Shown piece after piece: positions 1-6,151 of a stretch of 8,355 bases of DNA. Position numbers and translations under genes: made by a program. The stretch comes from Gammaproteobacteria bacterium. GTDB lineage: Bacteria; Pseudomonadota; Gammaproteobacteria; Pseudomonadales; Pseudohongiellaceae. Every line of letters starts with the position of its first letter. Within the stretch, counting starts at the first letter, position 1. The DNA lies in contig PWQG01000426.1 in assembly GCA_003556835.1 (NCBI GenBank), positions 1 through 8,355 of the forward strand, in the 5' to 3' direction. Under the pieces are notes generated by a model. It was not told the DNA's origin, did not search any database, and worked only from the letters and a program-made list of their open reading frames with translations.

Positions 1-623
1 ATCGGGGAGTGGGACAGGTGCACACCTGTGCCGGCAACCACTTCCGTTCCTTCGGCCTCTTCGCGCAGGACGATGTTGATGACACCGGCAATGGCGTCGG
101 AGCCGTATTGGGCACTGGCGCCGTCGCGCAGGATCTCCACACGCTCGACGGCGGACAGGGGGATACTGTTGAAGTCGAAGGCATTGCTGCCCTTGCCGAA
201 GGTGGTGTTGTCATTGACCACCGCCGAAGGGTGACGCCGCTTGCCATTGACCAGTACCAGCACCTGGTCGGGGCTGAGATTGCGCAGGCGTGCTGCCCGG
301 ATGTGATCCGAGGTCACGGAATTGGATTGGCGCGGAAAGCTGAAGGAGGGCGCGATGCTGGCCAGGGCCTCACCGAGTTCATTGCCGGTTGCGCCTACGG
401 CGCGCAGATCCTGTTGGTTGAAAACATCCACGGGGGCGGCGGCATCCACTGTCGAACGGGCTTCACCACGCTGTCCGATCACCAGCAGGGTTTCCAGGTC
501 GGTATCGCCGGGCTGGGCCAGCGTAGCGTTGCTGCCGAGCAATGCGGCCAGAAGTGTTGCATGTGACACATGGCGCAACAACCGGGGTGTCGTTGCCTCA
601 GGTGGTTGATTCGTCCGTTGCAC
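1..623 (-). CDS. TonB-dependent outer-membrane receptor, N-terminal part (cut by window edge)
   Basis: Outer-membrane active transporter powered by TonB-ExbBD; the substrate cannot be told from this fragment. The visible 207 residues hold a signal peptide of about 36 residues (hydrophobic core LLAALLG, likely cut after ATLA), a TonB-box-like stretch (DLETLLVIG, residues 43-51) and most of a plug domain (about 58-188). The plug ends in the family-typical VERVEILRDGASAQYGSDAIAG (residues 159-180). The beta-barrel lies beyond position 1. I chose the GTG at 621-623 because AAGGAG stands 7 bases upstream and the resulting N-terminus is a good signal peptide; no in-frame ATG competes. The AraC-type gene just upstream on the same strand, 93 bases away, is a plausible regulator. 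The family is clear and the start fairly sure. Confidence 0.93.
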   Translation of the reverse strand, partial: MQRTNQPPEATTPRLLRHVSHATLLAALLGSNATLAQPGDTDLETLLVIGQRGEARSTVDAAAPVDVFNQQDLRAVGATGNELGEALASIAPSFSFPRQSNSVTSDHIRAARLRNLSPDQVLVLVNGKRRHPSAVVNDNTTFGKGSNAFDFNSIPLSAVERVEILRDGASAQYGSDAIAGVINIVLREEAEGTEVVAGTGVHLSHSP

Positions 624-716
624 GCGGATGCTCCTTGATTTCAGTTTCAGGAGTGTCTCCGACGCTGCATGGTTGCGAATGTTACGGCGCTGAGCGCCTG
701 TTCGCCGGCAATCGGT

Positions 717-1610
717 TCACGTGTTGTCAGCGTGGCTGATGCGATGTTGATTGCGGTAGGCACTTGGGCTGAGCCCGAAGCATTGCCGGAACGAGCGTGA
801 GAAGGCGGCCTGGGAGTGGAAGCCGACCGCTTCGGCGGCGCTGGCGACCGACTGACCCTCACCCAACAGATCACTTGCCTGTTGCAGGCGCCACCAGTTC
901 AGGTACTGCATGGGCGTCCAGCCAGCGGTTTCACGGAAGGCACGGGCAAAAGCCGTGCGCGACATGGCGGCGGTGCCCGCCATCTCTTCCAGGCTCCAGT
1001 CATGCTCGGGGCGTTCGTGCATGGCATTGAGGGCGCGGGACAGTCGAGGGTGGCTGTACAGGGCCAGCAGGCCGACCTGTTCCGGTTTATCGTTCAGGTA
1101 ATGCGCCAGTGCGTAGACAAAAATCAGTTCGCAGAGTCGTTCCAGCACGGCTTCGGCGACAAAACGCTCACCGCTGCTCTCCTGCAGGATCATCTTGCGC
1201 AGGGGCGGCAACCATTCGGCCTGCTGGCCGCGGATGATCAATACCGGTGGCAGGCCGTCAAGTAGATGCGAGGCGGCGCTGTGGCGGAAATTTACTTCAG
1301 CGCAGAGCAGGCCGGTGCCCTGGCGAGTTGCGGCCTGCTCGTAGGGCAGGTGTTCCTGCCTGCCTGACAGCGTTTCCTCCGGCATCATCTGGTGCGCCAT
1401 CTCGCGCGGGAAGACCAGTAGATCTCCCGCCTCCAGATGGCGGGGTTCCTCGCCGGGAATATCCAGGCGGCAGTGGCCCACGGTCACCAGATGGAAGCAG
1501 GTGGAGCCTTCACTATGTTCACTGATGCGCCAATCCCCACAGATCTTGGCATTGTGGAAAATGCTCACCCGGAAGCGGATCAGTTGCAACAGGTCGGCGG
1601 TGGCAGCCAT
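717..1610 (-). CDS. AraC-family transcriptional regulator with N-terminal cupin-like domain
   Basis: Cytoplasmic DNA-binding regulator of 297 residues. Residues 1-190 resemble the cupin-like AraC ligand-binding domain (LEAGDLLVFPREMAHQM at 59-75 is the typical cupin strand). The C-terminal AraC/XylS domain has two helix-turn-helix motifs, about 206-226 (SLEEMAGTAAMSRTAFARAF) and 254-277 (ending in SRSFRQCFGLSPSAYR). The start at 1610 is preferred: GGGAG lies 5 bases upstream. The in-frame ATG at 1647-1649 (13 residues longer) has no Shine-Dalgarno sequence and lies only 2 bases after a good -10 box, so it would be at or before the transcript start. The gene is followed on the same strand by the TonB-dependent receptor and is divergent from the peroxidase/sigma operon. 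It may control either or both. The effector is unknown. Confidence 0.93.
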   Translation of the reverse strand: MAATADLLQLIRFRVSIFHNAKICGDWRISEHSEGSTCFHLVTVGHCRLDIPGEEPRHLEAGDLLVFPREMAHQMMPEETLSGRQEHLPYEQAATRQGTGLLCAEVNFRHSAASHLLDGLPPVLIIRGQQAEWLPPLRKMILQESSGERFVAEAVLERLCELIFVYALAHYLNDKPEQVGLLALYSHPRLSRALNAMHERPEHDWSLEEMAGTAAMSRTAFARAFRETAGWTPMQYLNWWRLQQASDLLGEGQSVASAAEAVGFHSQAAFSRSFRQCFGLSPSAYRNQHRISHADNT

Positions 1611-1651
1611 GAAATCTCCCGATAGGGGCGGATCGGTACGCTCGAGCATGA

Positions 1652-1681
1652 ATTATGCACGGAGGGTGACGCAGAGTACAA
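1652..1681 (-). promoter_or_regulatory. Putative sigma-70 promoter for the AraC-type gene
   Basis: Read on the minus strand: TTGTAC (-35, 1676-1681), an 18-base spacer, and CATAAT (-10, 1652-1657), matching TTGACA/TATAAT at 4 and 5 of 6 positions. Transcription would begin near 1645, giving a leader of about 35 bases before the ATG at 1610. The -10 box overlaps a small inverted repeat (GCAT-N5-ATGC, 1646-1658) and lies beside an 8-base palindrome GCTCGAGC (1640-1647), either of which could be an operator. Assigned by eye only. Confidence 0.5.
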
Positions 1682-1730
1682 GGCGGCGGCAGTACGATGG
1701 TGAACCACACTCAGGAGAAGGAGGTATTGT

Positions 1731-2273
1731 ATGAGTGATTTTACCCGTCATGACAAGAACAGCGCCCCCCAGGCCAGTCAGGAGCTACTCACCGGTATCG
1801 AGCAGGGCTACGGGTTCATCCCGGATCTGTTCCACTACATGGCCGAGGCGCCGGTCACCATCAAAGCCTATATGCAACTCGACGAGCTGCTCAAGGAGTC
1901 CTCGCTTTCCGACCAGCAGGTGCAATTGGCCCTGTTGACCGCCAGCAGCACCAATGATTGTGAGTTCTGCAAGGTGGCCCATCATGCCATGGCCCGTCAG
2001 GCCGGTGTGGATGCCGACACCATCAAGGCCATCAAGGCAGGGGATGATCCGGAGGATTCGAAAAATCGTGCCCTGGTGCAACTGGTACGCAGCATGGTGC
2101 AGGAACGGGGCTGGGTGCCCGAGTCGGTCCAGAAAGCTTTTCTGGAGGCCGGTTTCGAGCGGCAGCAGATCCTGGAGCTGGTGTTGGCCGTGTCCCTGAA
2201 GACCCTGTCCAACTACACCAACCATTTGACGCATCCAGAGCCCAACCCTGAGCTCAAGGCCATGACCGAGTGA
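1731..2273 (+). CDS. AhpD-like peroxidase, carboxymuconolactone decarboxylase (CMD) family
   Basis: Probable cytoplasmic thiol-dependent alkylhydroperoxidase of the AhpD/CMD fold, 180 residues. The hallmark CxxCxxxH active-site motif is present as CEFCKVAH (Cys77, Cys80, His84, with a second His85), followed by ARQAG. The C-terminal half (QQILELVLAVSLKTLSNYTN, 145-164) fits the second helical part of peroxidase-related CMD proteins. AhpD-type enzymes reduce peroxides through the two cysteines, but the physiological substrate and reductant here are unknown. The start has a near-perfect Shine-Dalgarno sequence, AAGGAGG, 6 bases upstream. It is the first gene of the run and ends 15 bases before the ECF sigma gene. 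CMD-family proteins are recurrent partners of ECF sigma factors, so a role in the stress response governed by that sigma factor is a reasonable inference. Confidence 0.88.
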   Translation: MSDFTRHDKNSAPQASQELLTGIEQGYGFIPDLFHYMAEAPVTIKAYMQLDELLKESSLSDQQVQLALLTASSTNDCEFCKVAHHAMARQAGVDADTIKAIKAGDDPEDSKNRALVQLVRSMVQERGWVPESVQKAFLEAGFERQQILELVLAVSLKTLSNYTNHLTHPEPNPELKAMTE

Positions 2274-2288
2274 TCAACGGAGGGCGCC

Positions 2289-2924
2289 ATGTACTCACTG
2301 TCCGATGCTGAGCTGGACCGCTTGCGCGATGGCGATCCGGTGCTGTTCACCGAGCTGGTGCAATACTATCACCCGCGATTGGTGAACTTTGCCCGGACCA
2401 TCGTAGGCGATCGCTGGTCCGAAGAAGTGGTACAGGAAGCCTGGATCTCGGCCTATGGGCACCTGAGCGGTTTTGTCGGGCGCTCGCAACTCAGTACATG
2501 GCTGTATTCGATTGTACGAAATGCAGCACTGAGCCGCCTGCGCAAGGAGCGTCGTTATCGTTCCCTGGAGGAAATGGCCGGGGGTGATGATGGCGGAGCC
2601 GAGGCCTGGTTGGAGTCACAATTCGATCAAAGAGGGCGTTGGCTGCAGTCACCACAAGGTTGGGGCGCGGAAACTGCGGCTTCCGTGCTGGAGCAGGAGG
2701 AGTTGCAGGCCTGTGTTGATCAGGCCATCGACAGACTCAGCTCGCAGCAACAGTCGGTATTGCTCTTGCGTGACCGGCAGCAACTGGCTTTGCAGGATAT
2801 CTGTAACATTCTGGAAATCAGCTACTCCAATGCACGTGTTCTTCTACACCGGGCCCGGCTTTCGGTGCGGGAGGCGATCGAATTGCATCTGGAGGGGATT
2901 GAATGCTCCGTTGTCGGGAAATAA
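2289..2924 (+). CDS. ECF-type RNA polymerase sigma factor
   Basis: Directs RNA polymerase to a stress regulon; 211 residues. Region 2 spans about 18-88 (the -10-binding part EEVVQEAWISAYGHLSGF at 45-62, then STWLYSIVRNAALSRLRKERR). Region 4 spans about 135-195, with a helix-turn-helix around 166-190 (LALQDICNILEISYSNARVL and following). The linker between them is unusually long, about 40 residues, and holds FDQRGRWLQSPQGW (112-125). From memory, a similar FDxxGxW..PP..W linker is found in ECF proteins paired with small zf-HC2 anti-sigma factors. The start has GGAGG 5 bases upstream. The end overlaps the anti-sigma gene by 22 bases, implying translational coupling. No canonical ECF -35 (GGAAC) is visible before 1731, so autoregulation is not shown. 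Confidence 0.93.
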   Translation: MYSLSDAELDRLRDGDPVLFTELVQYYHPRLVNFARTIVGDRWSEEVVQEAWISAYGHLSGFVGRSQLSTWLYSIVRNAALSRLRKERRYRSLEEMAGGDDGGAEAWLESQFDQRGRWLQSPQGWGAETAASVLEQEELQACVDQAIDRLSSQQQSVLLLRDRQQLALQDICNILEISYSNARVLLHRARLSVREAIELHLEGIECSVVGK

Positions 2925-3154
2925 GTGAACAGGCCAGTGACCACATTGATGGTCGGTTGTCTGCCGGTGCACGGATGCAAATGGCCATGCATCTGCTGAT
3001 GTGCGGGCGTTGCCGCAGTTTCATGCGGCAAATGCGGCTGACCGTGGCTGCGCTTCGGGCTCGAGATGAGGAGTCGCTGAGTGCTGGCCGCGCTGCAGAG
3101 CTGGCCAGTGCTGCCATGGTTGCCAGCCGAATATCTGACGAAAAAGAGGATTGA
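2903..3154 (+). CDS. Small zinc-binding anti-sigma factor (ZAS, zf-HC2 type)
   Basis: Soluble cytoplasmic anti-sigma factor of 83 residues, expected to bind and silence the sigma factor encoded immediately upstream. It has the ZAS signature H-x3-C-x2-C as HLLMCGRC (His30, Cys34, Cys37) and an N-terminal Cys4 in the position that supplies the fourth zinc ligand in RsrA-like proteins. In RsrA and ChrR-type ZAS proteins these cysteines can act as a redox switch or a structural zinc site; which applies here cannot be seen. There is no transmembrane helix and no extra sensor domain, since the protein ends soon after the zinc-binding fold in an alanine-rich acidic tail. It overlaps the sigma gene by 22 bases, with GGAGGGG 5 bases before the ATG inside the sigma reading frame. 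The next gene starts 3 bases after its stop. Confidence 0.88.
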   Translation: MLRCREISEQASDHIDGRLSAGARMQMAMHLLMCGRCRSFMRQMRLTVAALRARDEESLSAGRAAELASAAMVASRISDEKED

Positions 3155-3157
3155 CTC

Positions 3158-3595
3158 ATGACTGATATGACCGAAACCGTTGCCGTACCGCGCGAAACCC
3201 TGGGCTGGTCCCTGTTATTATTGCGCCTTGGCGTGTTCATCGTTTTCTTGATGTGGACTCTGGACAAACTGGTGCAGCCGGACCATGCGGCGGCCATCTA
3301 CGAGAACTTCTACTTCATCGGCGGGCTCAGTACCGGCATCTTTTACCTGATCGGTGGAGTGCAGATGCTGATCATCCTGGCCTTTGTGGCTGGCGTGTTC
3401 AAGAAGTGGACCTATGGCGCCATTCTGGTTTTCCATGCCATCTCCACATTCTCTTCCTGGGCGCAGTACCTGGATGCCTTCAACAACCTGCTCTTCTTTG
3501 CGGCCTGGCCCATGCTAGCTGCCTGCGTGGCGCTGTTTTTGCTGCGTGATTTTGATACCAAGTGCACTGTGAAGCTGGATAGCAGTAAGGCGTGA
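3158..3595 (+). CDS. DoxX-like four-helix inner-membrane protein
   Basis: Integral membrane protein of 145 residues with four predicted helices, roughly 16-34, 58-80, 84-101 and 109-130. The first helix carries LLLLRLGVFIVFLMWTLDKL (19-38), which resembles the R-x-x-x-G...F...G..KL pattern of DoxX-family proteins, though the second glycine is replaced. DoxX-type proteins are linked to quinone or thiol redox and oxidative stress in several bacteria, but no activity can be assigned here. A lone Cys136 lies in the short C-terminal tail. It starts 3 bases after the anti-sigma stop, with AGAGGA about 7 bases upstream; a second in-frame ATG lies 9 bases downstream. Its place in the same operon as a peroxidase and sigma/anti-sigma pair suggests membrane stress protection. 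The family call is moderate; the membrane topology is firmer. Confidence 0.7.
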   Translation: MTDMTETVAVPRETLGWSLLLLRLGVFIVFLMWTLDKLVQPDHAAAIYENFYFIGGLSTGIFYLIGGVQMLIILAFVAGVFKKWTYGAILVFHAISTFSSWAQYLDAFNNLLFFAAWPMLAACVALFLLRDFDTKCTVKLDSSKA

Positions 3596-3626
3596 ACAAG
3601 TATTGAGCGATAAGTGGATTTTAGGA

Positions 3627-4088
3627 ATGAGCAAAAAAATTGTGTTGGCACGACCTCACCCATTCATCGTCTCCCAAATGCAGCCGTTCCTGGCTGATCT
3701 GGGTTATAGCGGTGAAAAACTCGAACGCCTGGAAGACCTTGATGGCAGCCTGGATTCAGACATCCGTGGTGCAGTCATTTCCCTGGCGGTGACTTCATCG
3801 CTTGGTGATTCGGCCGAAACGGTGTTCCTGAGATTGCGGCAATTGCGTGCGAAATTACCTGTGCTGTTCGTAGCTTTGCTGGACTTCTCACAGGTGCAAA
3901 GTGCGCTGCGGCAACTTGCCGAGGCAGCGGGCGTGGCGCAGCCGTTCCTGCTCGAAGCGACCGAGGCCAATGCCCGGAATGCCATGCTTGGCAAATCCGA
4001 AGCATTCTTCTACATCGGCCGAAAAGATCTTGAGGATCCGGTCCGTCGCGCTGCCGCTGCCCGAATGCTGGAACGTCATTTCAGCTGA
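3627..4088 (+). CDS. Uncharacterised pseudo-receiver-like protein
   Basis: Not confidently recognised. The 153-residue product has alternating hydrophobic strands and amphipathic helices suggesting a Rossmann/receiver-like fold: strand KKIVLAR (3-9) followed by a helix, strand GAVISLAV (48-55), then helix ETVFLRLRQLRAKL (64-77) and strand PVLFVALL (78-85). The place where a response-regulator receiver carries its phospho-acceptor Asp (after the third strand) reads SLAVTSS, with no Asp, so phosphorylation in the usual way looks unlikely. No output domain and no membrane helix are seen. The ATG at 3627 is preferred; an in-frame TTG at 3603 would add 8 residues but has no better Shine-Dalgarno sequence. 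The gene lies 31 bases after the DoxX-like gene and 1 base before the NrtS-like gene, so it is probably co-transcribed with them. Confidence 0.6.
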   Translation: MSKKIVLARPHPFIVSQMQPFLADLGYSGEKLERLEDLDGSLDSDIRGAVISLAVTSSLGDSAETVFLRLRQLRAKLPVLFVALLDFSQVQSALRQLAEAAGVAQPFLLEATEANARNAMLGKSEAFFYIGRKDLEDPVRRAAAARMLERHFS

Positions 4089-4089
4089 T

Positions 4090-4371
4090 ATGGGTTGTTT
4101 TCGTCAAGTCGGATTGATTCGTAATGTGAGGCGCATGCTGTATCCGGAGGTGGTGCGCAACGCATTGCAGGTAGCATTGGTGGTGGGCCTGGTCCTGAAT
4201 CTGGTCAACCAGGGTGGGACGCTGCTTGGTGGTGGCTCCCTTATCTGGAGCCAGGTAGTACTGAATTTTCTCGTTCCCTACTGTGTTGCGAGTTTCAGCG
4301 CTGTTCGTATACAGGCAGGGGCAGTTTGCGGGTGCTGTAGGGATGTCCTTGAGGAGCAATCCCTGGATTAG
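4090..4371 (+). CDS. nrtS: Small NrtS-like membrane protein (nitrate/nitrite transporter NrtS family)
   Basis: A 93-residue protein with two predicted membrane helices, about 24-40 (ALQVALVVGLVLNLVNQG at 25-42) and 54-72 (SQVVLNFLVPYCVASFSA at 54-71). The spacing and the motifs VVGxxLNLxNQG and LVPYCVASFSAV match my recollection of NrtS, a very small nitrate/nitrite transporter first described in cyanobacteria. NrtS proteins are usually about 70 residues, so the true start may be the ATG at 4138 or the GTG at 4129. Here I take the ATG at 4090, which follows the previous stop by 1 base and would allow reinitiation; its Shine-Dalgarno sequence is weak. The tail contains CGCC (80-83), unusual for the family. 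The stop codon overlaps that of the convergent EAL gene. A nitrate role is inferred only from family resemblance. Confidence 0.65.
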   Translation: MGCFRQVGLIRNVRRMLYPEVVRNALQVALVVGLVLNLVNQGGTLLGGGSLIWSQVVLNFLVPYCVASFSAVRIQAGAVCGCCRDVLEEQSLD

Positions 4372-6065
4372 GTAACTGTGCTGATCTGGTTCCTTCTGGT
4401 CAACGTCCCGCCTCGTTCTTCCCTGGTAAATCGTGCGATCAGGTCCGCTGATGGCATGGGCCTGGAAAGGTGGAAGCCCTGCAGAAAGTCGGCGCCCATG
4501 AGCTTGAGCTGGTCTCGCTGCTCCCGGTTTTCCACTCCCTCTGCGATCACTTCCAGCCCCAGGGACCGGGCAATTTCCACGATGGGTTTTATCAGTGTGA
4601 CCTGATCCTTATTATCAATCTGCTCAACCAGGAGTCGGTCGATCTTGAGAACACGTACTGGCAGCTTGTGCAGGTAGTTCAGCGAGGAGTAGCCACTGCC
4701 AAAATCATCAATGGCCACACGAAAGCCACGAAGACTCAGTTTCTCCAGCACCTGCAGGCTGACCTGTTCGGACTGCATCATCGCGGTTTCAGTGATTTCG
4801 ATGACAACAAGCTCCGGTTCCAGGTCGCGCTGCCGGGCCGCCTGTTCCAGTTCTTCGCTGAATCCCGGGTCGAGCAATTGCAGCGGTGACACATTGATGT
4901 TGAGGAAGCGGGTGCCTTTGAAAAGGCCTTCACGACGCCAGTGGGAGAAATCATCCAGTGCCTGGAGCATCACTACGCGACCCAGCTTGCCGATCAGACC
5001 GGCCTGTTCGGACAAGGGAATGAATTCGCCGGGGGATATACTGCCCTTTTCCGGATGCTGCCAGCGAACGAGCGCTTCCACGCCAACGATGTCCCCATTG
5101 CGCGCATCGTGAATCGGTTGATAATGGTTCGAGAGCTGGCCTTGCTCTATGGCGGTGCTCAGGTCGTTAAGGATGGAAAGCCGGTTTCCGGCTTCCTCTT
5201 GCATCGATTGATTGAACACGCTCAGTCCGGAGCGCCCGCTCTGTTTGGCATGACTGAGGGCAGTACCTGCATTCTGGGACAGTGTTTCAGGACTGTTGGT
5301 ATTGGCGTTGCTGGCAATGCCAATGCCCGCGGATACGGCCCTTAGTTCCATGTCGTCGATTTTCAAGGGTTGTAGCAGGGCTTCGCGTAAACGTTGAACC
5401 AGTGCATCGAGTTCCGTCCAGTCATCAAAGCTGCGATATACGGCAAATTTATCACCTGCCAGATGCGCCAGTTTCTCCCCGGTTTGCAGGCACTGCTGCA
5501 GTCGGGCGGCGATTTCGATGAGCACTCTGTCGCCAGCCCCGTAGCCCAGGCTGTAATTGATGGCGTCGAAGTCGTCGATGTCCAGAAAAAGGATGGCATG
5601 ATTCCGACGTGATCGTTTCAGGGCCGTAGCGACTTCTGCCTCCAGCTGCCGACGATTGGGCAGTTGAGTCAAAGGATGCGTGAAAGCGCTTCGCCTGAGC
5701 TTGTGTGCTGCGTGTCCCGCATAGGCCGACAACACTGCGATCAGCAGTAATGTGATGGCCAGTGCTGTGGCCAGGGAAAGGGTCGTTTCCCAGGTGGCTG
5801 GGGTTCCGTAGCCATAACCGAACAGGCGCTCGCCCGTGATCAGCAGGAGGACACCGGCCAGTGTTGCAAATGCCGCCCAGCGGGCGCCAAACGTGTAGGA
5901 CATCAGGGCGACGGGAACCACATAGACCCACCACAACAGGTGGGATGGTGGGCCGATGAAGGGAATCAGTAGCGGGTGCAGCGCCGGTATCGGGACAAAA
6001 AGTGCGGCGAGCAGGCTGATTCTTATGTTGTTGGCTCTGCTGGTTTCTGTTCCGTTTGAGTGCAT
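4368..6065 (-). CDS. Membrane GGDEF-EAL protein, probable cyclic-di-GMP phosphodiesterase
   Basis: A 565-residue inner-membrane protein predicted to hydrolyse c-di-GMP. An N-terminal region of about four or five helices (residues 14-115) is followed by a GGDEF domain (from about 124) and an EAL domain (about 300-555). The GGDEF active-site motif reads AGDKF (203-207), and no RxxD inhibitory site precedes it, so cyclase activity is unlikely. The EAL domain retains the expected catalytic set: EAL (Glu330), Asn391 in NVSP, Glu423 in EITET, Asp453-Asp454 in IDDFG, Lys474 in KIDR, Glu509 and Glu512 in AEGVE, and Gln529 in QGF. I chose the start at 6065 because AAGGAGG stands 7 bases upstream; an in-frame ATG at 6197 would add 44 residues of no membrane or domain character. 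That Shine-Dalgarno sequence lies within a strong hairpin. Its stop codon (TAA) overlaps the stop of the convergent NrtS-like gene. Confidence 0.93.
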   Translation of the reverse strand: MHSNGTETSRANNIRISLLAALFVPIPALHPLLIPFIGPPSHLLWWVYVVPVALMSYTFGARWAAFATLAGVLLLITGERLFGYGYGTPATWETTLSLATALAITLLLIAVLSAYAGHAAHKLRRSAFTHPLTQLPNRRQLEAEVATALKRSRRNHAILFLDIDDFDAINYSLGYGAGDRVLIEIAARLQQCLQTGEKLAHLAGDKFAVYRSFDDWTELDALVQRLREALLQPLKIDDMELRAVSAGIGIASNANTNSPETLSQNAGTALSHAKQSGRSGLSVFNQSMQEEAGNRLSILNDLSTAIEQGQLSNHYQPIHDARNGDIVGVEALVRWQHPEKGSISPGEFIPLSEQAGLIGKLGRVVMLQALDDFSHWRREGLFKGTRFLNINVSPLQLLDPGFSEELEQAARQRDLEPELVVIEITETAMMQSEQVSLQVLEKLSLRGFRVAIDDFGSGYSSLNYLHKLPVRVLKIDRLLVEQIDNKDQVTLIKPIVEIARSLGLEVIAEGVENREQRDQLKLMGADFLQGFHLSRPMPSADLIARFTREERGGTLTRRNQISTVT

Positions 6066-6066
6066 A

Positions 6067-6098
6067 CGGAAACCTCCTTTCAGAAGGAGACGGTTTCC
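6067..6098 (-). promoter_or_regulatory. Hairpin sequestering the ribosome binding site of the GGDEF-EAL mRNA
   Basis: On the minus-strand transcript, GGAAAC, a 3-base bulge CGT and CTCCTT form the left arm; the loop is CTGA; AAGGAG and GTTTCC form the right arm. That gives 6 plus 6 perfect Watson-Crick pairs. The Shine-Dalgarno AAGGAGG is wholly inside the right arm and the AUG follows 2 bases after the stem. Such a structure would be expected to block initiation unless it is opened by heat, a ligand, a protein or competing RNA. The pairing is directly visible; the regulatory role is inferred. Confidence 0.65.
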
Positions 6099-6107
6099 AG
6101 TCGGTTC

Positions 6108-6151
6108 TGTTACACACCGTCCTGCGAGCCTGCAACTGGCAGGGTGTAACA
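6108..6151. promoter_or_regulatory. Spaced inverted repeat TGTTACAC ... GTGTAACA between divergent genes
   Basis: TGTTACAC (6108-6115) and its exact reverse complement GTGTAACA (6144-6151) are 28 bases apart, with a nested CCTGC (6121-6125) / GCAGG (6139-6143) pair inside. The arrangement lies midway between the divergent GGDEF-EAL and sigma genes. It could be a two-site operator (centres 36 bases apart) or a leader RNA stem with a 5-base bulge. No regulator family is identified. Confidence 0.45.

Noticed and set aside
686..698. GGCGC-TGA-GCGCC hairpin between the AraC-type gene and the receptor gene as a terminator
   Set aside because: The stem is only 5 bp with no T-run on the minus-strand side; it may be incidental in GC-rich DNA.
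9..1265. Long plus-strand open frames across the receptor and AraC-type genes (e.g. 9-566, 816-1265)
   Set aside because: They are antisense to clearly recognisable minus-strand proteins and their translations show no domain or signal; they arise from high GC content.
1700..1730. TGAACC near 1701-1706 as an ECF -35 element for the peroxidase operon, also present upstream of the receptor gene
   Set aside because: A -10 at proper spacing would fall on the start codon, requiring a leaderless mRNA despite the strong Shine-Dalgarno; the shared 7-mer is short enough to be chance.
2818..3297. 159-residue minus-strand frame opposite the sigma/anti-sigma junction
   Set aside because: It is antisense to three well-supported genes, Ser/Arg-rich, with no recognisable motif.
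5452..6135. 227-residue minus-strand frame within the GGDEF-EAL gene
   Set aside because: It is an out-of-frame shadow of the membrane and GGDEF region, with Arg/Pro-rich nonsense-like composition.
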